The notes: generated by a model not told the origin, from the letters alone. Counted from the first letter of the stretch, positions 11,514 to 20,906 are shown. The stretch: DNA of 64,000 bases from Burkholderia humptydooensis (GCF_001513745.1 NZ_CP013380.1:1798001-1862000), one strand, 5' to 3'. Made by a program: numbers and translations.

Positions 11514-11743
11514 CGCGGTTTGTGCAGAGTGAACGGATTGGCCTGCAACAACGGTGGCAAGTCTCGGCATCCACGTTACGGACGGCGTCGGGAAAGCCCG
11601 GCCAAACCCCTATCAGCGATCACCAGCCACCCACCGGGCCCGGTGACAACACCCCCCGGATCATGACTGCGACTGGGGGCGGGAATCATGCCGGGCCTGG
11701 CTGGCCAAAGCCCCGATTATCGGGGCATGAAGATAGTAACGGG
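11514..11743 (-). ncRNA. Candidate IS110 bridge RNA region
   Basis: Non-coding end of the element, read on the minus strand from 11743 toward the transposase. It opens with a perfect 7-bp hairpin GCCCCGA-TAA-TCGGGGC at 11710-11726, matching the 5' stem-loop expected of an IS110-group bridge RNA. A further palindrome CACCGGGCCCGGTG lies at 11632-11645. The target- and donor-binding loops cannot be assigned by eye. The call rests on position, element type and the terminal hairpin. Confidence 0.55.
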
Positions 11744-12163
11744 GCAAATTACTTCCGGCTCAGCCAGCAGCACAAGCGGCTGGAGGGGCTGGACGGATGG
11801 TTGCGAAGGCGTTTGCGCTGCCTGATCTGGCGGCAGTGGAAGCGCCCCCGAACCCGAGAGCGCAACATGATCGCACTGGGCCTACGCCCGGAGCGGGCAT
11901 GGAAATCGAGCGTGAACGGGCGAGGACCTTGGTGGAACGCCGGTTCTCACCATTTGAAGCAGGCGTTACCCAATGCCTACTTCGATGCACGGGGACTGGT
12001 CTCGATCCGTCGGACGGTGGATCGCCTCCAGAGCATTAACTGAACCGCCGTATGCGGAACCGCACGTACGGTGGTGTGAGAGGGCTGAGGGGGTAACCCC
12101 TCACCCTACTCGATCGGCGTATGCCGTTTCGGCGGTCGGCCGCGATCGCGGGGCGCGGTGCGG

Positions 12164-12586
12164 TTACGCCTGCTTGTTGCCGAACAGGCCCGTGAGCTGC
12201 GACAGCGTGCCGAGCACGTTCGACGTGTCGAGCTGGCCATTCGCCGGCACTTCGCCGTTCGGCGTCGCGCCGTTGACGACGTGCGGCAGCACCTGCGCGA
12301 GGAGGCCGGACACCTGCTGCGGATCGATGCCGACCTTTTGCGCGAGCGCGCCGACCGTATCCGAGCCGAGCACGTTCTGCAGCGTCTCGGGCGAGATCGG
12401 CTGGTTTTCGCCGGTGCCGACCCACGAGCCGATGACGTCGCCCGCGCCGCCCGCCTTGAATTTTTCGATGAGGCCGTTCAGGCCGCCCGGCTGGTTGTTG
12501 ATGAACTCCAGCGCGGCGCTGACGAGCGCGTTCTGATTGCCGCCTTGGCCGCCGATCAGACCGCCAACGATGTCGAGTAGACCCAT
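12164..12586 (-). CDS. YidB-like (DUF937) protein
   Basis: 140 residues, beginning MGLLDIVGGLIGG and continuing with ALVSAALEFINNQPGGLNGLIEKF, GDVIGSWVGTGENQPISPETLQNVLG and VGALAQKVGIDPQQVSGLLAQVLPHVV, the repeating helical pattern of the YidB/DUF937 family. The family has no established biochemical role. Glycine/alanine-rich, soluble, no signal peptide. It converges with clpB, and the intron lies between their 3' ends. The gene upstream on the same strand (ComEA-like) ends 80 bases before its start. Confidence 0.85.
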   Translation of the reverse strand: MGLLDIVGGLIGGQGGNQNALVSAALEFINNQPGGLNGLIEKFKAGGAGDVIGSWVGTGENQPISPETLQNVLGSDTVGALAQKVGIDPQQVSGLLAQVLPHVVNGATPNGEVPANGQLDTSNVLGTLSQLTGLFGNKQA

Positions 12587-12666
12587 GATTCACCTGCTAG
12601 GTTGAGGCGGCGCCGCGAACGGCGCCGGTGGAACGAAGACGCCGCGCGCAACGCGCGGCGCCCGAC

Positions 12667-13254
12667 TTATGCGCCCGATGCCGCGGACGCGGGCGTCGCC
12701 GCCTTGTTCTTCTTGCTCTTCCTCGAGCCCTTCGCCTTCATCGACGACGCGGCGGCAGGCGCGCTCGCTTCTGCCGCGGCGCTCGCCGCGGCGGCCTTGT
12801 CCTTCTTCTTCGACGAACGGGTCTTTTTCGCGGCCGGGGCGCTCGCCGCCGTCGCCGGCGCGGTCGCGGCGGGGGCGGGCGTCGTCGCGGACGGGGCCGG
12901 CGCGGGTGCTGCGGTCGTCGCGGTCGTCGTGGTCGCGGCCGGCTTCGCCGCGCTCGTCTTCGCCTTCGCGCCCGTCGGCGGTGTCGTCGAGCCGCCGATC
13001 GTCAGGCCCGCCGCCTCGAGATTGGCGACCGATTTCGCGCCGAGACCCTTCACGCGGCTCGCGAGATCGTCGGCGTCCTTGAACGGGCCGTTCTTCGCAC
13101 GCTCGTCGATGATCGCCTTCGACTTCACCGGGCCGAGGCCCTTCACCGATTCGAGCGCCGCCTGGTCGGCGGTGTTGACTTCGACCGCGGCGGCGAGCGC
13201 GGCGGTCAGCGAAAGCGACAGTGCGACGACCAGCATCAGCAGCTTTTTCAGCAT
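12667..13254 (-). CDS. ComEA-like helix-hairpin-helix protein
   Basis: 195 residues. A signal peptide or anchor (MLKKLLMLVVALSLSLTAALAAA) is followed by two helix-hairpin-helix motifs over about residues 25-85 (VEVNTADQAALESVKGLGPVKSKAIIDER, then LASRVKGLGAKSVANLEAAGL). This is the ComEA-type DNA-binding fold used in DNA uptake. The remainder is low complexity: an Ala/Pro/Thr-rich linker and Lys/Arg/Ser-rich patches (KKTRSSKKKDK, KGSRKSKKNK) that could add nucleic-acid affinity. ATG 13254 was chosen for the signal peptide and GGGAGCTCCC just upstream, although the frame is open 28 codons further. No other competence genes are here. Confidence 0.82.
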   Translation of the reverse strand: MLKKLLMLVVALSLSLTAALAAAVEVNTADQAALESVKGLGPVKSKAIIDERAKNGPFKDADDLASRVKGLGAKSVANLEAAGLTIGGSTTPPTGAKAKTSAAKPAATTTTATTAAPAPAPSATTPAPAATAPATAASAPAAKKTRSSKKKDKAAAASAAAEASAPAAASSMKAKGSRKSKKNKAATPASAASGA

Positions 13255-13520
13255 GGCGGGAGCTCCCTTTTGATGGAACGGATGAATGGCTGTCGGAACG
13301 AACGCCGGCGCGCGGCGCGAGCCGGGCGTCGCGTTCAAGCATAGGACAAATGCGTGCCCTTTTTAAGACAGCGGGGGCAGTGTTGCGCATCGACGGCGAC
13401 ACTGTAAAGGCTGCCGCGTCGCGTGCGGGCGGGTTTTGACCATCTTTGACGGAAAAACGGGCCGGGCGACGGCGCGAAGCGGCGACGCAGGCCGCCCGGA
13501 CGCTGGCCATCGCGCGGCGC

Positions 13521-13551
13521 TTGACTTAGAGTGCACTCTAAGTCCTAACCT
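13521..13551 (+). promoter_or_regulatory. MerR-type promoter/operator of the merR-CMD operon
   Basis: A perfect 22-base palindrome at 13523-13544 (arms GACTTAGAGTG and CACTCTAAGTC). It sits between a consensus-like -35 TTGACT (13521-13526) and a -10 TAACCT (13546-13551), with a 19-base spacer. The overlong spacer filled by a dyad is the hallmark of MerR-activated promoters. The -10 ends only 10 bases before the ATG at 13562. Confidence 0.85.
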
Positions 13552-13561
13552 TGAGAACGTC

Positions 13562-14056
13562 ATGTCGAACGCATCGAAGCCAACGTCCCCGCGCGCCTTG
13601 ACGATCGGCCAGGTGGCCGCGCTCGTCGGCGTGTCGACGCACACGCTGCGCTATTACGAGCAGGCCGGTCTGCTGAGGTCGATCTCGCGCACGCCGGCGG
13701 GGCACCGGCTGTACGCGCCCGCCGATCTCGACTGGCTGCGTTTCGTGATGCGGCTGAAGGCGACCGGGATGCCGATCGCCGGGATGCAGGCGTTCGCCGA
13801 GCTGCGCGCGCAAGGCGATCCGACGTTCGGCGAGCGGCGCGCGCTCCTCGCCGCGCATCGCGACGCGGTGCGTGCGCAGATCGACGCGCTGCAGACGAAC
13901 CTCGACGCGATCGTCGACAAGATCGCGTATTACGAGCGGGCCGGGCGCGACGCGATTCGACAGACAGGGCAGACGACTCAACCTCAACCGGACAAGGACG
14001 AACGATGGAACCACGAATCGCAGAAGACCGCTACGCGCGCGGCTGGAACACGCTGA
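13562..14056 (+). CDS. MerR-family transcriptional regulator
   Basis: 164 residues. The N-terminal winged helix reads LTIGQVAALVGVSTHTLRYYEQAGLL and RTPAGHRLYAPADLDWLRFVMRLKATGMPIAGM, followed by a dimerisation helix to about residue 135. The C-terminus is polar with no cysteine cluster, so a metal sensor of the MerR/ZntR kind is unlikely. It resembles MerR regulators paired with small oxidoreductases. It overlaps the next gene by 52 bases and is preceded by its own probable operator. With the -10 so close, the mRNA may be almost leaderless. The ligand is unknown. Confidence 0.9.
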   Translation: MSNASKPTSPRALTIGQVAALVGVSTHTLRYYEQAGLLRSISRTPAGHRLYAPADLDWLRFVMRLKATGMPIAGMQAFAELRAQGDPTFGERRALLAAHRDAVRAQIDALQTNLDAIVDKIAYYERAGRDAIRQTGQTTQPQPDKDERWNHESQKTATRAAGTR

Positions 14057-14403
14057 AGGAAATCGACGGCGAAGTCGGCGAGCGCGTCGTCGCGGCGCTT
14101 GCGCCGATCGCGCCGGACTTCGGGCGGCTGCTCGTCGAGTTCGGTTTCGGCGACATCTACAGCCGGCCGCAGCTCGACCTGAAGTCGCGCGAGATCGCGA
14201 CGATCGCGTCGCTCGCGACGCTCGGCCACGCGCAGCCGCAACTGAAGGTGCATATCGAGGCGGCGCTGAACGTCGGCTGCACGCGTGACGAGATCGTCGA
14301 GGTGTTCATGCAGATGGCCTTGTACGCGGGCTTTCCGGCCGCGCTCAATGCGCTCTTCGCCGCGCGCGACGTGTTCGAGCAGCGCGACGCCGCGCATGCG
14401 TGA
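14005..14403 (+). CDS. Carboxymuconolactone decarboxylase family protein
   Basis: 132 residues of the CMD/AhpD-like all-helical fold: PDFGRLLVEFGFGDIYSRPQL, SREIATIASLATLGHAQPQLKVHIEAAL, NVGCTRDEIVEVFMQMALYAGFPAALNAL. This is the single-cysteine gamma-CMD-like type; the CxxC of AhpD peroxidase partners is absent. Actual substrate is unknown, and such genes often sit with MerR regulators outside protocatechuate pathways. It starts inside the merR gene (52-base overlap, different frame), which implies translational coupling and control by the MerR-type promoter at 13521. I see no ring-cleavage genes nearby. Confidence 0.85.
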   Translation: MEPRIAEDRYARGWNTLKEIDGEVGERVVAALAPIAPDFGRLLVEFGFGDIYSRPQLDLKSREIATIASLATLGHAQPQLKVHIEAALNVGCTRDEIVEVFMQMALYAGFPAALNALFAARDVFEQRDAAHA

Positions 14404-14445
14404 CGAAGCCGTCGCGTGCGGCGGCTTCGCGCGCGGGCGGCGCGC

Positions 14446-16404
<1,959 letters not shown>

Positions 16405-16493
16405 GATCGGCTGACTCTTCGCGGCAGGGATGTCGACGTTTTGTAGCACATCCGGTTCGCGCGATCACCCTGCATTGCAGCACGGCAAACGGT

Positions 16494-16539
16494 TGAGACA
16501 ATTGTCTCAGCGCGCGTCTCACGCGCGTGAGACGCGCGC
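16494..16539. promoter_or_regulatory. Candidate AcoR upstream activating sites
   Basis: Two adjacent dyads. 16494-16509 is a perfect palindrome TGAGACAATTGTCTCA. 16510-16539 is a perfect 30-base palindrome centred on TCTCACGCGCGTGAGA. Both are built from TGAGAC/GTCTCA half-sites. They lie 185-230 bases upstream of the sigma-54 promoter of acoX and just outside the acoR start, a typical enhancer position for an NtrC-family activator. Assignment to AcoR is inference. Confidence 0.7.
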
Positions 16540-16724
16540 CGATGCCCGCGCGGCGGGCCGCGCGCGGCAGTCGAGGCGAGGCGTCGCAGCGGTCGCAGGG
16601 ACGTGGGGGCGAGACGCGTCGCACGAGTCGCCCCCGGCGCGCGCATCGCCGCGCATCGCCAGATCGGCCGCGAAGCCGCGCGCGGCGGCGCGCTCGCGCC
16701 GATCGTCAGGTCTGCTGCGCAATG

Positions 16725-16740
16725 TGGCATGCCGCTTGCA
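16725..16740 (+). promoter_or_regulatory. Sigma-54 (-24/-12) promoter of the aco operon
   Basis: TGGCATGCCGCTTGCA matches the sigma-54 consensus (TGGCAC, five bases, TTGCA) at every position except one, with correct GG-GC spacing. It lies 82 bases before the acoX start and reads toward acoX. This agrees with the divergent sigma-54 activator AcoR. Confidence 0.9.
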
Positions 16741-16821
16741 GAGATCACGGGCAAGCACGGTGCGTCCGCACCGCCGATGAAAAACAGTTCGCGCTTGACG
16801 CTGCGAACAGGAGACAAGCCC

Positions 16822-17901
16822 GTGACCTCGCCCGTTACCGTCGGCGTGATTGCGAACCCCGCGTCGGGGCGCGACATCCGTCGTCTCACGACGCACGCGT
16901 CGGTTTTTCCGACCGCCGAGAAGGCGAACATGGTCGTGCGCCTGTTCGCGGGCCTCGGCGCGCTCGGCGTCGAGCGCGTGCTCGCGCTGCGCGACAAGAC
17001 GGGCATCGCGACGCTGATCCTGCGCGCGCTCGACACGCACGCGGCCGTCGAGCGGCGCACGCGCTGGCCCGCCGTCGAATTCGTCGATCTGCCGATCACC
17101 GACAGCGTCGCGGACACGCATGCGGGCGCCGCCTACATGCGCCGCGCCGAAGTCGCGCTGATCGCGGTGCTGGGCGGCGACGGCACGCATCGCGCGGTGG
17201 CCGCGCATTGCGGCGACACACCGCTGCTCACGCTGTCGACCGGCACGAACAACGCGTTTCCCGATCTGCGCGAGGCGACCGTCGCGGGGCTCGCGGGCGC
17301 GCTCGTCGCGACGGGCGCGGTGCCGCCCGACGTCGCGCTCGCGCGCAACAAGCGGCTCGTCGTGCGCTGCGTCGCGGGGCCGGACCGCGGCCGCGAGGAG
17401 ATCGCGCTCGTCGACGTGTGCGCGGCGCGGCAGCGCTTCATCGGCGCGCGCGCGATCTCGGCGCCGGAGGACATCGACGCGCTGTACCTGACGTTCGCGC
17501 AGCCGCACGGCATCGGCCTGTCCGCGTTGGGCGGCGCGTGGGCGCCGATCGAGCGGCGCGCGCCGCACGGGCTCGCGATGCGCTTCGCGCGCCCCGGCGA
17601 GCGCGGCGGCACGCCGCTCGTCGCGCCGATCGCGCCCGGCCGGATCGAGCGCGTCGTGATGCGCGGCTGCGAGCGGCTCGACGCGAACGCGTGGACGCCG
17701 ATCGAACTCGAGCAAGGCACGCTCGCGTTCGACGGCGAACGCGAAATCGAAGTCGCGCGCGGCGAGCGCTACGAGATCGCGCTCGACTGGCGCGGCCCGC
17801 TCACGGTCGACGTCGAGCGCACGCTGCGCCATGCGGCGTCGCATCGCGCGCTCGGCGACGCCTATCCCGGCGACGCATTTCCGTATCCCGCCGCCGACTG
17901 A
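16822..17901 (+). CDS. acoX: AcoX, NAD-kinase-like protein of the acetoin cluster
   Basis: 359 residues. The ATP-NAD kinase-like fold shows in VGVIANPASGRDIRRL at the N-terminus, AVLGGDGTHRAVAAHCGDTPLLTLSTGTNNAFP near residues 120-150 (GGDG motif and TGTNN), and a C-terminal all-beta part. AcoX is found with acetoin dehydrogenase genes; its reaction is not established and it is not essential in studied systems. GTG 16822 was chosen because AGGAGA lies about 8 bases upstream. Earlier in-frame starts (for example ATG 16777) would cross or approach the sigma-54 transcription start. First gene of the operon. Confidence 0.9.
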   Translation: MTSPVTVGVIANPASGRDIRRLTTHASVFPTAEKANMVVRLFAGLGALGVERVLALRDKTGIATLILRALDTHAAVERRTRWPAVEFVDLPITDSVADTHAGAAYMRRAEVALIAVLGGDGTHRAVAAHCGDTPLLTLSTGTNNAFPDLREATVAGLAGALVATGAVPPDVALARNKRLVVRCVAGPDRGREEIALVDVCAARQRFIGARAISAPEDIDALYLTFAQPHGIGLSALGGAWAPIERRAPHGLAMRFARPGERGGTPLVAPIAPGRIERVVMRGCERLDANAWTPIELEQGTLAFDGEREIEVARGERYEIALDWRGPLTVDVERTLRHAASHRALGDAYPGDAFPYPAAD

Positions 17902-17942
17902 GCGGCGCATCCACGATTCCAACCGAGAAGGAGACAAGAAGC

Positions 17943-18731
17943 ATGACGACACCACTGGAAGGACAGGTCGCCGTGGTCACGGGCGGCGCGCGCGGCATCG
18001 GCCGCGGCATCGCGCTCGCGCTCGCCGCGGCCGGCGCGGACATCCTGCTCGCCGATCTGCTCGCCGATCTGCTCGCCGACGCGCTCGACGCCACCGCGCG
18101 CGACGTGCGCGCGCTCGGCCGGCGCGCGGCGGCGCTCGAGGTCGACGTGACGCAGCAGGCGCAGGTCGACGCGATGATCGCGCATGCGCTCGACGCGCTC
18201 GGCGGGCTCGACATCGTCGTCAACTGCGCGGGCGTGATCGGCATCCGGCCCGTCGCCGAGCTCACCGAGCGCGACTGGGATTTCGTGATGGACGTCAACG
18301 CGAAGGGCACGTTCCTCGGCTGCCGCGCGGCGCTGCCGCATCTGAAGGCGCAAGGACGCGGCCGGATCATCAACGTCGCGTCGATCGCGGGCAAGGAGGG
18401 CTTTGCGAATCTCGCGCACTACAGCGCACCGAAGTTCGCGGTCGTCGGCTTCACGAACGCGCTCGCGAAGGAGCTCGCGCGCGACGGCGTGACCGTCAAC
18501 GCGATCTGCCCCGGCATCGTGCGCACGTACATGTGGGACCGGCTGTCCGACGAATGGAAGCAGGCGGGCGAGACGGTCGAGGAGTCGTGGCAGCGCCATC
18601 AATTGACGCTGATTCCGCAGGGCCGCGCGCAGACGCCCGAGGACATGGGCCGGCTCGCGGTGTTCTTCGCGACGATGGACAACGTGACCGGGCAGGCGGT
18701 GAACGTCGACGGCGGCTTCACGTTTCATTGA
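17943..18731 (+). CDS. Short-chain dehydrogenase/reductase, probable acetoin/butanediol dehydrogenase
   Basis: 262 residues, classical SDR. It has the NAD-binding motif TGGARGIGRGIA near residue 14, the NCAGV motif, catalytic serine in NVASIAGKEG, and YSAPK supplying the YxxxK pair. The C-terminus is ICPGIVRTYMW and GQAVNVDGGFTF. Position between acoX and acoA suggests it interconverts acetoin with 2,3-butanediol or diacetyl; substrate is inferred. Three tandem 12-base units at 18045-18080 give LLADLLADLLAD right after the second beta strand, a probable local expansion. The ribosome binding site GAAGGAGACAAG precedes ATG 17943. Confidence 0.88.
   Translation: MTTPLEGQVAVVTGGARGIGRGIALALAAAGADILLADLLADLLADALDATARDVRALGRRAAALEVDVTQQAQVDAMIAHALDALGGLDIVVNCAGVIGIRPVAELTERDWDFVMDVNAKGTFLGCRAALPHLKAQGRGRIINVASIAGKEGFANLAHYSAPKFAVVGFTNALAKELARDGVTVNAICPGIVRTYMWDRLSDEWKQAGETVEESWQRHQLTLIPQGRAQTPEDMGRLAVFFATMDNVTGQAVNVDGGFTFH
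18045..18080 (+). repeat. Three-copy 12-base tandem repeat within the SDR gene
   Basis: CTGCTCGCCGAT twice and CTGCTCGCCGAC once, in frame, encoding LLAD three times. Most SDR proteins have a single such segment here, so two copies look like slippage products. Copy number could vary between strains. Confidence 0.85.
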
Positions 18732-18864
18732 GCGCGTCGAGGCCCGCGCATTCGGCGCCGCTCGATTTTGCGACGGCGCGCCGCGACGGCGCGAGCCGTC
18801 GTCCCGCCGCCTCGCGGCACAGGCCGCGGCGCGGCTTCAACGATAACCCATCCAGGAGACAGAC

Positions 18865-19848
18865 ATGTCCGTTTCGAATCAGCTCGGCAGCGATCGGCTG
18901 CTGCACGCGTATCGCCTGATGCGCACGATTCGCGAATTCGAAGAGCGCCTGCACGTCGAGTTCGCGACGGGCGAGATACCCGGCTTCGTGCATCTGTATG
19001 CGGGCGAGGAGGCGTCCGCGGTTGGCGCGATGCTTCATCTGAACGACGTCGACTACGTCGCGACGACGCACCGCGGCCACGGCCACTGCATCGCGAAGGG
19101 CGTCGACGTGCACGGCATGATGGCCGAGATCTACGGCCGCAGGACGGGCGTGTGCCGCGGCAAGGGCGGCTCGATGCACATCGCCGATCTGGCGAAGGGG
19201 ATGCTCGGCGCGAACGGGATCGTCGGCGCGGGCGGCCCGCTCGTCTGCGGCGCGGCGCTCGCCGCGAAGCTGCGCGGCACGGGCGGCGTCGGCGTGTGCT
19301 TCTTCGGCGACGGCGCGTCGAACCAGGGCGTCATCTTCGAATCGATGAATCTCGCGTCGGTGTGGCGGCTGCCCGCGATCTTCGTCGCGGAGAACAACGG
19401 CTACGCGGAGGCGACCGCATCGAGCTGGTCGGTCGCGACCGACAACATCGCCGATCGCGCGAACGGCTTCGGGATGCCCGGCGTGATCGTCGACGGCTTC
19501 GATTTCTTCGCGGTGCACGAGGCGCTCGGCGAGGCGGTCGAGCGCGCGCGCGGCGGCGGCGGGCCGACGCTCGTCGAAGTGAAGTTCTCGCGCTACTTCG
19601 GCCACTTCGAGGGCGACGCGCAGACCTATCGCGCGCCGGGCGAAGTGCAGAAGCTGCGCGACGAGAAGGATTGCCTGAAGCGCTTCGAGGAGCGCGTCGT
19701 GCGCGCGGAAGCGCTCGCGCGCGAGGATCTGCGCGCGGTCGACGCGGCGGTCGCGGAACTGATCGACGACGCGCTCGCGCAAGCGAAGGCCGCGCCGCTG
19801 CCCGACGCGGCCGATCTGCTCACGGACGTCTACGTGTCGTACCCGTGA
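18865..19848 (+). CDS. acoA: Acetoin dehydrogenase E1 alpha subunit
   Basis: 327 residues. With AcoB it forms the thiamine-diphosphate E1 that cleaves acetoin to acetaldehyde and a hydroxyethyl group passed to AcoC. Family motifs are LMRTIREFEERLHVEFATGEIPGFVHLYAGEEA, HRGHGHCIAKG, and the ThDP-binding GDGASNQG...NLASVWRLPAIFVAENN motif near residue 150. The phosphorylation-loop equivalent is HFEGDAQTYR. ATG follows AGGAGACAGAC, which is repeated exactly before acoB. Length is normal. Confidence 0.94.
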   Translation: MSVSNQLGSDRLLHAYRLMRTIREFEERLHVEFATGEIPGFVHLYAGEEASAVGAMLHLNDVDYVATTHRGHGHCIAKGVDVHGMMAEIYGRRTGVCRGKGGSMHIADLAKGMLGANGIVGAGGPLVCGAALAAKLRGTGGVGVCFFGDGASNQGVIFESMNLASVWRLPAIFVAENNGYAEATASSWSVATDNIADRANGFGMPGVIVDGFDFFAVHEALGEAVERARGGGGPTLVEVKFSRYFGHFEGDAQTYRAPGEVQKLRDEKDCLKRFEERVVRAEALAREDLRAVDAAVAELIDDALAQAKAAPLPDAADLLTDVYVSYP

Positions 19849-19897
19849 ACGCGCGATGCGCGGCGAGCCGACATCGAACAACACTCAGGAGACAGAC

Positions 19898-20902
19898 ATG
19901 GCACGGAAAATCAGCTATTCGCAGGCGATCAACGAAGCGCTCGCGCAGGAGATGGCGCGCGACGCGAGCGTGATCGTGATGGGCGAGGACAACGCGGGCG
20001 GCGCGGGCGCGCCGGGCGAGGACGACGCCTGGGGCGGCGTGCTCGGCGTGACGAAGGGGCTTTATCACAAGTTTCCGGGGCGCGTGCTCGACACGCCGCT
20101 GTCGGAGGGCGGCTTCATCGGCGCGGCGGTCGGCGCGGCCGCGTGCGGGATGCGGCCCGTCGCGGAACTGATGTTCATCGACTTCATGGGCGTGTGCTTC
20201 GACCAGATATTCAACCAGGCGGCGAAGTTCCGCTACATGTTCGGCGGCAAGGCGGTCACGCCCGTCGTGATTCGCACGATGATGGGCGCGGGGCTGCGCG
20301 CGGCCGCGCAGCATTCGCAGATGCTCACGTCGCTCTTCACGCACATTCCCGGCCTGAAGGTCGTGTGCCCGGCCACGCCGTACGACGCGAAGGGCCTGCT
20401 GATCCAGGCGATCCGCGACGACGATCCGGTGATCTTCTGCGAGCACAAGCTGCTGTACAGCCGCGACGGCGACGTGCCGGAGGAGTCCTACGCGATTCCG
20501 TTCGGCGAGGCGAGCGTCGTGCGCGACGGCGACGACGCGACGATCGTCACGTACGGGCGGATGGTGCACGTCGCGGCGCAGGCGGCGGACAAGCTCGCGA
20601 AGGACGGCGTGCACGCCGACGTGATCGATCTGCGCACGACGTCGCCGCTCGACGAGGAGACGATCCTCGAGAGCGCGGCGCGCACCGGGCGCGTCGTCGT
20701 CGTCGACGAGGCGAATCCGCGCTGCTCGATCGCGACCGACATCGCCGCGCTGATCGCGCAGCGCGCGTTCAGATCGCTGCAGGCGCCGATCGAGCTCGTC
20801 ACCGCGCCGCACACGCCGGTGCCGTTCGCGAGCGTGCTCGAGGAGCTGTACATCCCGTCGTCCGATGCGATTGCGCAAGCCGTGCTGAAAACGAGGAGCT
20901 GA
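19898..20902 (+). CDS. acoB: Acetoin dehydrogenase E1 beta subunit
   Basis: 334 residues of the transketolase-pyrimidine/C domain family, partner of AcoA. Visible blocks are ISYSQAINEALAQEMARDASVIVMGEDN at the start, DTPLSEGGFIGAAVGAAACGMRPVAELMFIDF, GLKVVCPATPYDAKGLLIQAI, and the C-terminal LRTTSPLDEETILESAARTGRVVVVDEA. The catalytic glutamate is expected in the first of these blocks. The ribosome binding context AGGAGACAGACATG is identical to that of acoA. Only 4 bases separate its stop from acoC. Confidence 0.95.
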   Translation: MARKISYSQAINEALAQEMARDASVIVMGEDNAGGAGAPGEDDAWGGVLGVTKGLYHKFPGRVLDTPLSEGGFIGAAVGAAACGMRPVAELMFIDFMGVCFDQIFNQAAKFRYMFGGKAVTPVVIRTMMGAGLRAAAQHSQMLTSLFTHIPGLKVVCPATPYDAKGLLIQAIRDDDPVIFCEHKLLYSRDGDVPEESYAIPFGEASVVRDGDDATIVTYGRMVHVAAQAADKLAKDGVHADVIDLRTTSPLDEETILESAARTGRVVVVDEANPRCSIATDIAALIAQRAFRSLQAPIELVTAPHTPVPFASVLEELYIPSSDAIAQAVLKTRS

Positions 20903-20906
20903 CACG

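Larger units (their letters stand above)
10290..11743 (-). mobile_element. IS110-family insertion sequence (boundaries within about 6 bases)
   Basis: About 1.45 kb between the two halves of the intron RT gene, carrying one IS110-type transposase on the minus strand. No long inverted repeats or clear target duplication are visible, as usual for IS110. Short TGCCCC (10291-10296) and GGGGCA (11722-11727, 11741-11746) motifs near the ends make exact limits uncertain. About 230 bases precede the transposase start and only about 18 follow its stop. This asymmetry is typical of the IS110 group, whose left end encodes a guide (bridge) RNA. Confidence 0.85.
9168..12043 (+). pseudogene. Group II intron reverse transcriptase/maturase, split by an IS110 element
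   Basis: The first piece (9168 to about 10289) contains the RT fingers and palm: GNMRRAYRRVLRNQGSAGVDG, IPKPQGGVRTLGVPSVVDRL, YGFRPGKSALDA, WVVDIDLEKFFDRVNHDVLM, GTPQGGPLSPLLSNILL, and the catalytic YADD at 9984-9995. It breaks off after TIRKLNPVLRG. The continuation resumes at about 11744 with ANYFRLSQQHKRLEGLDGW and runs to the stop at 12041-12043, giving the maturase X domain. Removing the IS reunites a family-typical protein. As it stands the first piece ends ten codons into the IS (10325), so maturase activity should be lost. Starts at 9168, 9186 or 9333 are all possible. Confidence 0.88.
8754..12109 (+). mobile_element. Group II intron (class C / IIC type), disrupted by an IS110 element
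   Basis: The 5' end GTGCG fits the group II consensus. A long structured RNA segment follows (8754 to about 9167), then a reverse transcriptase/maturase frame, then a domain V-like hairpin (about 12042-12079, with CCGTATGCGG and CCGCACGTACGG arms). Domain VI (12081-12109) ends in the expected AC, with a candidate branch-point A at 12103, seven bases from the end. Without the inserted IS the intron would be about 1.9 kb, normal for class C. It sits directly behind the clpB terminator, the usual target type for IIC introns. Ends are assigned by consensus and could shift a few bases. Confidence 0.85.

Noticed and set aside
12044..12163. A separate small gene between the intron RT and the yidB-like gene
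   Set aside because: The stretch is accounted for by intron domains V and VI (to 12109) and a short flank; no frame with support remains.
16603..16821. Longer acoX starting upstream of GTG 16822
   Set aside because: The extension crosses the sigma-54 promoter and the resulting residues do not look like the NAD-kinase-type N-terminus; the AGGAGA site supports GTG 16822.
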